The position numbers were made by a program, and so were the translations under genes. From DASUFH01 sp036274645 (GTDB lineage: Bacteria; Acidobacteriota; Terriglobia; 20CM-2-55-15): a DNA stretch of 7,201 nt. The stretch covers positions 1-7,201 of the forward strand of contig DASUFH010000498.1 in the NCBI GenBank assembly GCA_036274645.1, given 5' to 3'. The stretch's first letter is position 1; every line of letters begins with the position of its first letter. Below are positions 1-6,554 of this stretch, one piece after another. Below the pieces are notes generated by a model. It saw only the letters and a program-made list of their open reading frames with translations. It did not search any database and was not told the origin of the DNA.

Positions 1-1
1 A

Positions 2-19
2 GACCGCCCCTACAAGGGG
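2..19 (-). repeat. Short GC-rich inverted repeat, copy 1
   Basis: Read on the minus strand this is CCCCTTGTAGGGGCGGTC. It matches positions 4821-4838 of the plus strand (CCCCTCGTAGGGGCGGTC) at 17 of 18 bases, so the two copies are inverted relative to each other. The CCCCT...AGGGG arms can form a 5-bp stem with a 3-base loop. The element lies between the window edge and the YwbE-family gene, outside any coding region I can support. It resembles a REP-type dispersed intergenic repeat. That it is dispersed more widely is inference from two copies; its left boundary may be cut by the window edge. Confidence 0.6.
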
Positions 20-60
20 ACGGGGGGGTGCGTTCACAAGATCGGGTATCGTATCCAGCC

Positions 61-255
61 ATGACGGGACAAACACGCGCTGAAATTCGGCCGGGCATGA
101 GAGTCCGCATCGTGGAAAAGCAAAACCAGCGGACGGGAACGCTCACCGAGGGAGTCGTACAGAAGCTGCTGACGAAGTCGCCGCATCACCCGCACGGAAT
201 CAAGGTCATGCTCGAGAACGGCATCGTTGGACGAGTCAAAGAGATTCTTTCGTAA
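61..255 (+). CDS. ywbE: YwbE family protein (DUF2196)
   Basis: A complete 64-residue protein of unknown biochemical function. The family is typified by Bacillus subtilis YwbE and is usually about 60-70 residues, so the length fits. Visible family features are the N-terminal R-x-x-I-x-P-G-M-x-V-x-I-V stretch, the QNQRTG segment followed by L-T-x-G-V-V, the SPHHPHGIKV block and the closing G-I-V-G-R-V-K-E-I. The product is small, basic, soluble and without a signal peptide or membrane segment; a compact beta-barrel fold is likely but is inference. I chose the ATG at 61 rather than a GTG at 28, because the 11 extra residues do not resemble the family N-terminus. No good Shine-Dalgarno sequence precedes it. 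It stands alone and converges with the decayed CotH gene 43 bp downstream. Confidence 0.85.
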   Translation: MTGQTRAEIRPGMRVRIVEKQNQRTGTLTEGVVQKLLTKSPHHPHGIKVMLENGIVGRVKEILS

Positions 256-298
256 ATAAGATTCAGCTCACGAAGCGATGCGCCAGCCAACGCATGGT

Positions 299-1013
299 TC
301 ATTTTGGAAGATTGTCGACAGCCGATTCCATGTAGGCTGCGCGATTCCTCAAGAACTCCCTGGTCGACTTATCACGAGCGGGAACTGCCTTTTCCGCCTC
401 CTCGATCAGCCTGTTCAACTCGGAGGCCGTAAACACGGTTTCCGCCAGTTCCCTGACGATGGCCCGGTACCGTTCCGCAACGGCCGGATCGTCCAGCAGC
501 CAATAGATGAGCGCGTTGTCGCATGAGGGACGGGTCCCGCCCGCCCGCATGGAAATTGGGCATTTCGACTCCGTGCCAGTCGGCCTTGCCGCCGAACAGA
601 TCCGTCTTCGCCTTGAGATTGGCGCTGAACGGTCTAGCGGGGTTCGGCGGCATAAAACTATTGTTGCCTTTGTAGCGGAGGCCGATTCCGTCAAGTCGGA
701 CTTCGTTCAGCGTCAGGTCGGCGCGCACCCACGGGAAGGTCATTCGAAAGCCGCCTCCGACATGAACCAGCCGTCCGTCGCCCCGACGGAAGTCGCCGCC
801 GCCCGGCGCGGCCATGTCGGCCGGAGCGCCTCCGCGAGCCCCGCTGGTCTGCAGCACGTCCCACTCTTCGCGTGAAACAGAAACGTGTGCCTGATGCGTT
901 TTGCCAAGAACAAAAATGCTGTCGTCCGCCATCGCTGCGGTCCGCGCCTGGCCAACGAGAAAGCCCGAGAAGAACAGGCTAGCGCCCAGAATGAGCAGCA
1001 GTCGCTTTCCCTG
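299..1013 (-). pseudogene. Decayed CotH-family protein gene (start codon and central domain lost)
   Basis: Remnant of an exported CotH-type (spore-coat protein H-like kinase fold) protein. The N-terminal part is read from about 1013 down to 519. It has a signal-peptide-like segment (K-R then LLLILGASLFFSGFLVG, ending A-R-T-A-A), then V-S-V-S-R-E-E-W-D-V-L-Q, FPWVRADLTL, GIGLRYKGNNSFM and DPSLMR, all typical of the CotH N-terminal half. From about 518 the recognisable sequence continues in another frame: N-A-L-I-Y-W-L-L-D-D-P, E-R-Y-R-A-I-V-R-E-L and L-N-R-L-I-E-E-A, ending DNLPK before a TGA at 299-301. This matches the CotH C-terminal helical end. Roughly 200 residues that should lie between, holding the ATP-binding and catalytic residues, are absent. 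The N-terminal frame is open up to a stop at 1062-1064 with no ATG, GTG or TTG before the internal ATG at 932. CotH members are normally 400 residues or more; about 240 remain. A truncated 186-residue product from 932 is possible but would have no signal peptide and a nonsense tail. Confidence 0.68.
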
Positions 1014-1069
1014 ATTTCCGCTTCGCTCCGGACTGTTCCTGTGGTTACATTGCGTGGGATATCAGTGGC

Positions 1070-3442
1070 ATGAAGCGGATACGCATCCCCAGGATTCTTG
1101 CTATCACATTGGCCGGCACAGCCCTGGCAGCAGCGCCCGGGATCCAGCCTGAACCGGCGCGCGAAACCGCCGCTGTGCTCAGTCAATACTGTGTTTCCTG
1201 TCACAACGAAAAGTCGAAGACGGCCGGCCTTGCCCTGGACCGGCTGAACCTCGAGGCGGTTCAACAGGATCCCGCGATATGGGAGAAAGTGATTCGGAAA
1301 CTGCGAACCGGCACGATGCCTCCGGCGGGGAGTCCCCGGCCGACGCTCGCGGTTTATGACGCGACGGCGTCGTGGCTGGAAGGCGAACTCGACCGGACAG
1401 CGCAATCGAACCCCGGCCGGCCGGCGTTGCGAAGACTGAATCGAGCCGAATACGGAAACGCGATTCGGGACCTGCTCGACCTGCACGTCGATGTCGAAAC
1501 GCTGCTTCTTCCCGACGACGCCGCGTTCGGCTTCGACAATATCGGGGATCTCCTTGATGTTTCGCCTTCCCTGCTTGAGCGATACCTCACGGTGGCCGAT
1601 CGCGTCAGCGCTCTGGCCGTCGGAGACCCCTCGACGCCCGCGGGATCGCAAACCTGGCGCGCCCGCGGCGATCAGTCGCAAAACATCGAACGTGAAGGAA
1701 TGGCGCTGGGCACGGTGGGCGGCCTGATGGCCAGCTACAACTTTCCGCTCGACGGAGAATACGAGTTCCGCGTGGGATTGCTGCGCACAAACCTGGACGG
1801 TATTCGCGGCCTTGAGCATCCGCACCAGCTGGAAATCACGGTGGACGGCGAGCGGCTGTTCCTGGAAACCGTGGGCGGAGACAAGGAAAATGGACGTGTC
1901 GGAACCATCGCGGAAAAGTCGGACGCCACCGACGCCCGGCTGCGTGTGCGAGTCCCGATCAAGGCCGGGCCACACGAGGTGGCCGCCACGTTCGTCCGGA
2001 AGATTGGTGAAGGCGCCAATCGCCTGCGGCCCTTCGACCGCAGCAACGCGGACACCTACGATTCCACGGGACGGCCGCATGTGGAAACACTGACCGTTCT
2101 CGGGCCTTTCGAGCCGACCGGTCCGGGAGACACCCCGAGCCGCCGGCGCATCTTTCTATGCAGGCCCGAAAATCAGAGCCAGGAAGAACCCTGCGCCCGG
2201 AAAATCCTGGCGGCGTTGGCCGGCCGCGCCTACCGCCGGCCCGTGACCGACGCTGATCTGGACTTCCTGCTGCCCTTCTATGCGGAGGGCCGCAAAAAGG
2301 GCACGTTTGAAACCGGCATCCAGCTGGCGCTGCGGCGCCTGCTGGCAAGCCCGACGTTCGTGTTCCGAACGGAAACCGAGCCGAACAGCGACGCCGCCCG
2401 TGTCAGCGATATTGAACTCGCCAGCCGGTTGTCGTTTTTCCTGTGGAGCAGCATCCCCGATGACACGCTCCTCGAGCTGGCGTCTCACAATCGACTTCAC
2501 GAACCCGCGGTCCTCGAGGCGCAGGCGCTCCGGATGCTCGCCGATCCGCGCTCGGACGCAATGGCGGAAAATTTCGCGGGTCAATGGCTGCACCTGAGGA
2601 ATCTCGAGAGCATCAATCCGAACACCGACGAGTTCCCGGATTTCGACAACGACCTCCGGCTGGCCTTTGTGCGGGAATCCGAACTGTTCTTCTCGAGCGT
2701 GGCGCGCGAGAACCGCGGCGTCATGGATCTGCTTACGGCGGACTACACCTTCGTCAATGAGCGCCTGGCGCGTCACTACGGGATTCCGGAGGTCTACGGA
2801 AGCCGGTTCCGACGGGTCACGCTGGGACCGGAACTCGACATGCGGCGCGGACTGCTCGGCAAGGGGGGCGTTCTGATGTCGACTTCCCGGGCGGATCGCA
2901 CGTCGCCGGTGTTGCGAGGCAAGTGGATTCTGGAGAACGTGATGGGCACGACGCCGCCCGCGCCGCCGGCCAACGTGCCTCCGCTGAAGCCCCAGCCCGG
3001 ACAGGCAGCGCCGAAAACGATCCGCGAACGGATGGCCGCGCATCGCGCGCCGGGCTGCGTGAATTGTCATCAGCTGATTGATCCGCTGGGATTTGCCCTG
3101 GAAGGGTTCGACGCTGTCGGGGCCTGGCGGACGTTCGACGCCGGCGCTCCCGTCGACGCGTCGGGCCTCCTGGCAGATGGCCGGAACATCAATGGCGTCG
3201 GAGAACTGCGCGCCGCGCTCACGGCGCGGCCGGAAGCCTTCGTGCAGACTGTGACTGAAAAATTGATGACTTATGCGCTCGGACGAGGACTTCAGCATTA
3301 TGATATGCCTGTCGTCCGGGCGATCGTCCGGGACGCAAAGTCCAGCGACTACAGCTTCAACGCAGTCATCCTGGGAATCGTGCGAAGCGTTCCGTTTCAA
3401 ATGCGCGCCGCGGCAGGGACGGCGGCCAAAACTGCGAATTGA
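1070..3442 (+). CDS. Exported DUF1592/DUF1588-type di-haem cytochrome protein
   Basis: A 790-residue multidomain protein of the planctomycete-type cytochrome family; the enzymatic reaction is not established. In order: a signal peptide (residues 1 to about 22), a PSCyt1-like cytochrome segment with CVSCH at 41-45 and the possible axial Met of GTMPP at 83, DUF1587 (about 122-185, L-N-R-A-E-Y-x-N-A-I-R-D-L-L), and a beta-rich insert at about 225-345 that looks like a carbohydrate-binding-type sandwich (Y-E-F-R-V...LEITVDGERLF...AGPHEVAATFV). Then come DUF1595 (about 375-433), DUF1592 (about 445-570, ELASRLSFFLWSSIPDD and N-E-R-L-A-R-H-Y-G), DUF1588 (about 590-690, with a second haem motif CVNCH at 663-667 and DPLGFALEGFD), and DUF1585 (about 706-780). 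All six conserved blocks are present, so it looks full length and intact. Both CXXCH motifs predict covalent haem c in the periplasm. The ATG at 1070 places the signal peptide correctly; only a weak GGGA lies upstream. It is followed after 52 bp by the DUF1552 gene, its usual partner, which suggests a common envelope process. Substrate unknown. Confidence 0.93.
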   Translation: MKRIRIPRILAITLAGTALAAAPGIQPEPARETAAVLSQYCVSCHNEKSKTAGLALDRLNLEAVQQDPAIWEKVIRKLRTGTMPPAGSPRPTLAVYDATASWLEGELDRTAQSNPGRPALRRLNRAEYGNAIRDLLDLHVDVETLLLPDDAAFGFDNIGDLLDVSPSLLERYLTVADRVSALAVGDPSTPAGSQTWRARGDQSQNIEREGMALGTVGGLMASYNFPLDGEYEFRVGLLRTNLDGIRGLEHPHQLEITVDGERLFLETVGGDKENGRVGTIAEKSDATDARLRVRVPIKAGPHEVAATFVRKIGEGANRLRPFDRSNADTYDSTGRPHVETLTVLGPFEPTGPGDTPSRRRIFLCRPENQSQEEPCARKILAALAGRAYRRPVTDADLDFLLPFYAEGRKKGTFETGIQLALRRLLASPTFVFRTETEPNSDAARVSDIELASRLSFFLWSSIPDDTLLELASHNRLHEPAVLEAQALRMLADPRSDAMAENFAGQWLHLRNLESINPNTDEFPDFDNDLRLAFVRESELFFSSVARENRGVMDLLTADYTFVNERLARHYGIPEVYGSRFRRVTLGPELDMRRGLLGKGGVLMSTSRADRTSPVLRGKWILENVMGTTPPAPPANVPPLKPQPGQAAPKTIRERMAAHRAPGCVNCHQLIDPLGFALEGFDAVGAWRTFDAGAPVDASGLLADGRNINGVGELRAALTARPEAFVQTVTEKLMTYALGRGLQHYDMPVVRAIVRDAKSSDYSFNAVILGIVRSVPFQMRAAAGTAAKTAN

Positions 3443-3480
3443 CGTGAGCGCGAACCCACCAGGGCGAGCGACGAAGGATG

Positions 3481-3486
3481 AGGAGA
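3481..3486 (+). promoter_or_regulatory. Ribosome binding site of the DUF1552 gene
   Basis: AGGAGA lies 8 bases before the ATG at 3495, the best Shine-Dalgarno match in the neighbourhood. It supports 3495 as the start rather than an upstream in-frame ATG at 3273, which would overlap the end of the cytochrome gene by 170 bases and bury the twin-arginine motif. Confidence 0.7.
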
Positions 3487-3494
3487 TTTCAAGA

Positions 3495-4820
3495 ATGGTG
3501 ATCGCCAGGAAGTCGTTGCCCCGTCGAACGTTTCTGCGCGGGATGGGCGCCGCCGTCGCGTTACCGTTCCTGGAATCGATGGCGCCGGCCATGACACCCC
3601 TCGCTCAGTCGCCGGCCAGAGCGCCCCTGCGATTCGGCGGTGTCTACCTGCCCAACGGTTGCGTCATGGACAACTGGACGCCGAAGACGACCGATGGCAC
3701 GCTGGAAATCACGCCCGTTCTCAAACCGATGGAAGCGTTCCGCGACCAGTTGACCGTTATCGGCAACCTGACGCGCGCCGGCGGAAAGAACTCCACCGAC
3801 CACGCCGTGAGTTCGGCTGGCTGGCTGACGGGCGCGCTGGCGAAGCAGACGGAGGCGGAAGATATCCGGGTGGGTATCGGCATCGATCAGGTCCTCGCCA
3901 AACACATTGGCCAGGAGACGCCGTTCCCGTCGCTCGAATTTGCGACGGAAGATTTTTCCGGTTACGTCGGCGGATGTGTTCCCGGATACAGCTGCGCTTA
4001 CATGAATACGATTGCCTGGGCGTCGGAAACCCAGGGCCTGCCCATGGAAATTGATCCCCGCGCCGCGTTCGAGCGCATGTTCGGCCGGGCGGGCAGTCCG
4101 GCCGACCGGCAGGTTCGCCGAAGCGAAGATCGCAGCATTCTCGACTCGATCCTTCAGGAAGCGCGCTCCCTGAAAACGAGGGTCGGCGCTCCGGACCGCG
4201 CGCGCCTGGACAACTACCTGGACAACGTTCGCGAAATCGAACGACGCATTCAGAAGACGGAAGCCCGTAACGCCACGGAAGTGACCCGGCTGGACGCGCC
4301 CCTCGGCATTCCGGAATCCTTCGAAGAGCACATGCGATTGATGTTCGACCTGCTCGTGGTGGCCTGGCAGTCCGACATGACCCGCATTTTCTCGTTCATG
4401 ACGGGACGAGAGGCCAGCCAGCGAACCTATCCCGCGCTGGGCTTCAAGGAAACGCATCACGATATCTCGCATCACGCGCGGCAGGCGGAAAAGATGGAGC
4501 AGCATACGAAGATCAACATCTACTTCGCCACGCTGTTTGCGGAATTCCTCGAAAAGCTCCGCAACTCGCCGGAAACCGACGGCAACGTGCTGGATCATTC
4601 GCTGATCGCGTTCGGCGCCGGAATGAGCGACGGGCAGGCGCACAACTCCTACCCGCTGTCGTTCTCGGTTTTCGGAAGCGCCGGCGGACGGGTCAAAGGG
4701 GACCGGTTCATCATCGCCCCCGAATGGACTCCCATCGCAAATGTCTGGCTGGGAGTCGCGGATATGTTTGGCGCCCCGATCGAAAGCATCGGCGAAAGCA
4801 CGGGACGCTTCGCGCTTTAG
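3495..4820 (+). CDS. Tat-exported DUF1552 family protein
   Basis: A 441-residue DUF1552 protein, full length for the family, whose function is unknown. The N-terminus is a twin-arginine signal (P-R-R-T-F-L-R-G at 9-16, then the hydrophobic MGAAVALPFLESMAP), so it is exported folded, which often implies a bound cofactor or metal. The mature part starts near FGGVYLPNGC (47-56). Conserved polar positions that could bind metal or act in catalysis are T-D-H-A at 101-104, H-H-D-I-S-H-H at 321-327 and G-A-G-M-S-D-G-Q-A-H-N at 374-384. The last resembles the SDG...HN motif seen in DUF1552/DUF1501-type proteins, which are thought to be distantly related to alkaline phosphatase/sulfatase folds; that relation is inference here. 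Residues 205-265 look helical and possibly coiled. The gene lies 52 bp after the DUF1592 cytochrome gene with its own good ribosome binding site, so the two are probably one operon. This pairing recurs in Acidobacteria, Planctomycetes and Verrucomicrobia. Confidence 0.92.
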   Translation: MVIARKSLPRRTFLRGMGAAVALPFLESMAPAMTPLAQSPARAPLRFGGVYLPNGCVMDNWTPKTTDGTLEITPVLKPMEAFRDQLTVIGNLTRAGGKNSTDHAVSSAGWLTGALAKQTEAEDIRVGIGIDQVLAKHIGQETPFPSLEFATEDFSGYVGGCVPGYSCAYMNTIAWASETQGLPMEIDPRAAFERMFGRAGSPADRQVRRSEDRSILDSILQEARSLKTRVGAPDRARLDNYLDNVREIERRIQKTEARNATEVTRLDAPLGIPESFEEHMRLMFDLLVVAWQSDMTRIFSFMTGREASQRTYPALGFKETHHDISHHARQAEKMEQHTKINIYFATLFAEFLEKLRNSPETDGNVLDHSLIAFGAGMSDGQAHNSYPLSFSVFGSAGGRVKGDRFIIAPEWTPIANVWLGVADMFGAPIESIGESTGRFAL

Positions 4821-4838
4821 CCCCTCGTAGGGGCGGTC
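4821..4838 (+). repeat. Short GC-rich inverted repeat, copy 2
   Basis: CCCCTCGTAGGGGCGGTC begins at the base after the DUF1552 TAG stop. It is the inverted partner of positions 2-19 (17 of 18 bases). CCCCT and AGGGG can pair around a CGT loop. The following bases, ATAGAACC up to 4846, let GGT at 4836-4838 partly mirror ACC at 4844-4846, hinting that the full element is a longer palindrome. It fills much of the 45-bp gap before the ankyrin gene and could weaken read-through, stabilise the upstream mRNA, or simply be a REP-like unit. The T-run at 4855-4859 is too far from the stem for a classical terminator. Confidence 0.65.
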
Positions 4839-4865
4839 ATAGAACCAATTGAAGTTTTTCCTGGA

Positions 4866-6338
4866 ATGCGAAACGTAAATCACACGCTTCGATTGCTGCT
4901 CATCGCGCTTGCGGTGGCGTCGGCGTCCGCTGCGTCTGCTCATGGCGCGGACAATGCGTTGCTCGCCGCCGTGAAGAAGAGCGATTCGGCAACCGTGCGC
5001 CGTCTGCTTCAGGAGGGGACGTCCGCAAACGTTTCCGAAGTCGATGGATCGACGGCGCTCCACTGGGCCGTCGAAGCGGACGACGTCGAAATGATCCGGC
5101 TGCTTCTGCGCGCGGGGGCCGACGCGAAGATCGCCAATCGTTACGGCATGACGCCGCTGCACCTCGCCGCCGTCAACGGCAATGCCGCAGTGATCCGCGA
5201 TCTGCTCGACGCCGGGGCCGATCCCAACGCCGTTCTTCCCGAAGGCGAAACCGTTCTGATGACCGCCGCAAGAACCGGTTCGGCCAAATCCATCACGCTG
5301 CTCATCGAACGCGGCGCAAAGGTGGACGCGCGGGAAAAGTGGTACGGCGAATCCGCCCTGATGTGGGCCGCGGCGGAGAACCACGCGGATGCCGTCAGCG
5401 TGCTGCTTGAACATGGCGCGCCGGTGGATGCGCGGTCGACACTGCTGAAGACCGCGAACCGGCGCGCCGGACAGAACATCCTGTCGCTCGGAAACTGGAC
5501 GCCCGTGATGTACGCCGCGCGTGAAAACGCGCTCGACGCCGGGCGCGCTCTCATCAAGGCGCGCGCCGACCTGAACCTGACGGATCCAGACGGCGCCACC
5601 GCGCTCGTCATCGCCATCATCAACGCGAACTACGAATTCGCTTCGCTGCTGCTCGACGCCGGAGCCGATCCCGACATCGTCGACAGCGACGCCGGCATGG
5701 GCGCGCTCTACGCGGCCGTCGACATGCATCGCCTGGCCGTTGGACATGGCCGGCCCAATCCCCAGCCCGTCGGGCTGATGACCGCCGTCGATATCGTCAG
5801 GAAGCTGCTCGCGAAAGGCGCCGATCCGAATATCAAGCTGAAGAAAGCCATCATGCAACGCCATCACACGGCCGGCGATTCCGCGCTGGGCCAGGGCGCT
5901 ACCCCCTTTCTGCGCGCGGCAAAGTCGGGCGATATCGCCATGATGCGCGCGCTGGTGGAGGGGGGCGCCGATCCCGGAATCGCCATGCCGAGCGGAGTCA
6001 GCGCCCTGCTGTTCGCCGCCGGCCAGGGCTGGCGGAACGGCAGTCCCGCCGCGCCGTCCTACGACCAGGGAAGCGATGAAGAAGCCGTCGAGGCGATCCG
6101 CTATCTCCTCGATCTGGGGTTCGATATTCAGTCCACGAACGACACGGGCGACTCTCCGTTGCACGTCGCCATTTCCGGACGGGGCTCGGAAGCCATCATC
6201 AAGTTCCTCGTCTCCCAGGGCGCGGACATCGACGCGAAGAACAAACGCGGCCAGACCCCACTCGCCCTCGCCGACTCCAAAGGCAACGACGCCATCACCA
6301 GCCTGCTGCGGCCTAATTCGGGGACAGACCCCAAATAA
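4866..6338 (+). CDS. Exported ankyrin-repeat protein
   Basis: A 490-residue protein made almost entirely of ankyrin repeats after a Sec signal peptide (residues 1 to about 27: basic start, LRLLLIALAVASASAAS core, cleavage near A-H-G-A). Repeats are visible at about 28-57 (cap), 60-90, 93-123, 126-156, 161-190, 209-239, 242-272, 276-322, 343-373, 376-421, 427-457 and 460-483, so roughly a dozen. The typical G-x-T-P/A-L-H-x-A-A and L-L-x-x-G-A-D-x-N motifs are clear, for example MTPLHLAAVNGN and LLDAGADPNA. Two repeats (276-322 and 376-421) carry insertions between their helices, and linkers at about 191-208 and 323-342 are long. Ankyrin arrays bind proteins; no catalytic domain is fused. The gene follows the DUF1552 gene by 45 bp in the same direction, so it may be co-transcribed, although a repeat lies between. 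The ATG at 4866 gives the best signal peptide; its ribosome binding site is poor. The last residues (S-G-T-D-P-K) and stop come from a palindromic repeat. The protein partner is unknown. Confidence 0.93.
   Translation: MRNVNHTLRLLLIALAVASASAASAHGADNALLAAVKKSDSATVRRLLQEGTSANVSEVDGSTALHWAVEADDVEMIRLLLRAGADAKIANRYGMTPLHLAAVNGNAAVIRDLLDAGADPNAVLPEGETVLMTAARTGSAKSITLLIERGAKVDAREKWYGESALMWAAAENHADAVSVLLEHGAPVDARSTLLKTANRRAGQNILSLGNWTPVMYAARENALDAGRALIKARADLNLTDPDGATALVIAIINANYEFASLLLDAGADPDIVDSDAGMGALYAAVDMHRLAVGHGRPNPQPVGLMTAVDIVRKLLAKGADPNIKLKKAIMQRHHTAGDSALGQGATPFLRAAKSGDIAMMRALVEGGADPGIAMPSGVSALLFAAGQGWRNGSPAAPSYDQGSDEEAVEAIRYLLDLGFDIQSTNDTGDSPLHVAISGRGSEAIIKFLVSQGADIDAKNKRGQTPLALADSKGNDAITSLLRPNSGTDPK
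6317..6334 (+). repeat. REP-like palindrome forming the ankyrin gene's 3' end
   Basis: TTCGGGGACAGACCCCAA, with GGGG (6320-6323) and CCCC (6329-6332) as arms around ACAGA. The reverse complement contains GGGGTCTGTCCCC, a motif I recognise as recurring in REP-type repeats of several bacterial groups. It overlaps the end of the ankyrin coding sequence, whose TAA at 6336-6338 follows directly. Only one copy is in the window, so its repeat status rests on recognition of the motif. Confidence 0.5.
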
Positions 6339-6376
6339 GTCGGCTGGTCAAAGTGTCGCCCCAAAGACGCGAGTTG

Positions 6377-6394
6377 ACTGCCGAATTCGGCAGT
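6377..6394. other. Perfect 18-bp palindrome, possible terminator or operator
   Basis: ACTGCCGAATTCGGCAGT is identical to its reverse complement. As RNA it could form a 7-bp stem (ACTGCCG/CGGCAGT) with an AATT loop, followed by TT and then GTCC. It lies 39 bp after the ankyrin stop codon, a fitting place for a terminator, but the T-tract is only three bases counting the last stem base. As DNA it could equally be a dimeric regulator site. The rest of the 6339-6554 gap holds nothing else I can support apart from the ribosome binding site of the next gene. Confidence 0.45.
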
Positions 6395-6542
6395 TTGTCC
6401 TGCAAACGGGCCGACGATAGCTTCCTGTGCCGCGCTCGGCAGCGTCCGGCGCCAGGGACATCGGTGAAAGGCCTGAAAACAGAGGGAAATTCGGGTGGCT
6501 TTCAATTTGCTACGAACTTAAGGTTGAGTTCAAATCTCGTCC

Positions 6543-6548
6543 GGGAGG
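6543..6548 (+). promoter_or_regulatory. Ribosome binding site of the Yip1-family gene
   Basis: GGGAGG lies 6 bases before the ATG at 6555, a strong Shine-Dalgarno sequence that fixes this start. No convincing -35/-10 pair could be assigned upstream, although the AT-richer stretch at 6500-6540 is the likely promoter area. Confidence 0.7.
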
Positions 6549-6554
6549 CAAAGG

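Noticed and set aside
507..1073. Plus-strand open frames of 122 and 62 codons opposite the CotH remnant
   Set aside because: The minus strand of this stretch carries recognisable CotH motifs and a signal peptide; the plus-strand translations show nothing recognisable.
740..2080. A minus-strand open frame of 446 codons across the divergent gap
   Set aside because: It crosses the start of the cytochrome gene and runs in a different frame from the CotH remnant; no family resemblance.
2156..3592. A minus-strand open frame of 478 codons opposite the cytochrome gene
   Set aside because: No recognisable domain, arginine-rich low-quality composition, and fully opposite conserved DUF1592/DUF1588/DUF1585 coding sequence.
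4821..4860. The CCCCT/AGGGG hairpin plus the downstream T-run as an intrinsic terminator after DUF1552
   Set aside because: The stem is only 5 bp and the T-run starts more than 20 bases after it, so it does not fit a Rho-independent terminator.
3561..6164. A minus-strand open frame of 867 codons opposite the DUF1552 and ankyrin genes
   Set aside because: It spans two clearly coding plus-strand genes and their gap, is rich in R, G, H and V as expected from antisense of GC-rich codons, and shows no domain. A codon-bias shadow.
6497..6552. A tRNA T-arm-like string (GAGTTCAAATCTC) before the Yip1-family gene, considered as a tRNA or a tRNA remnant/att site
   Set aside because: The T-stem pairs imperfectly, no matching 5' acceptor strand or good anticodon arm lies 70-90 bases upstream, and there is no CCA or integrase nearby.
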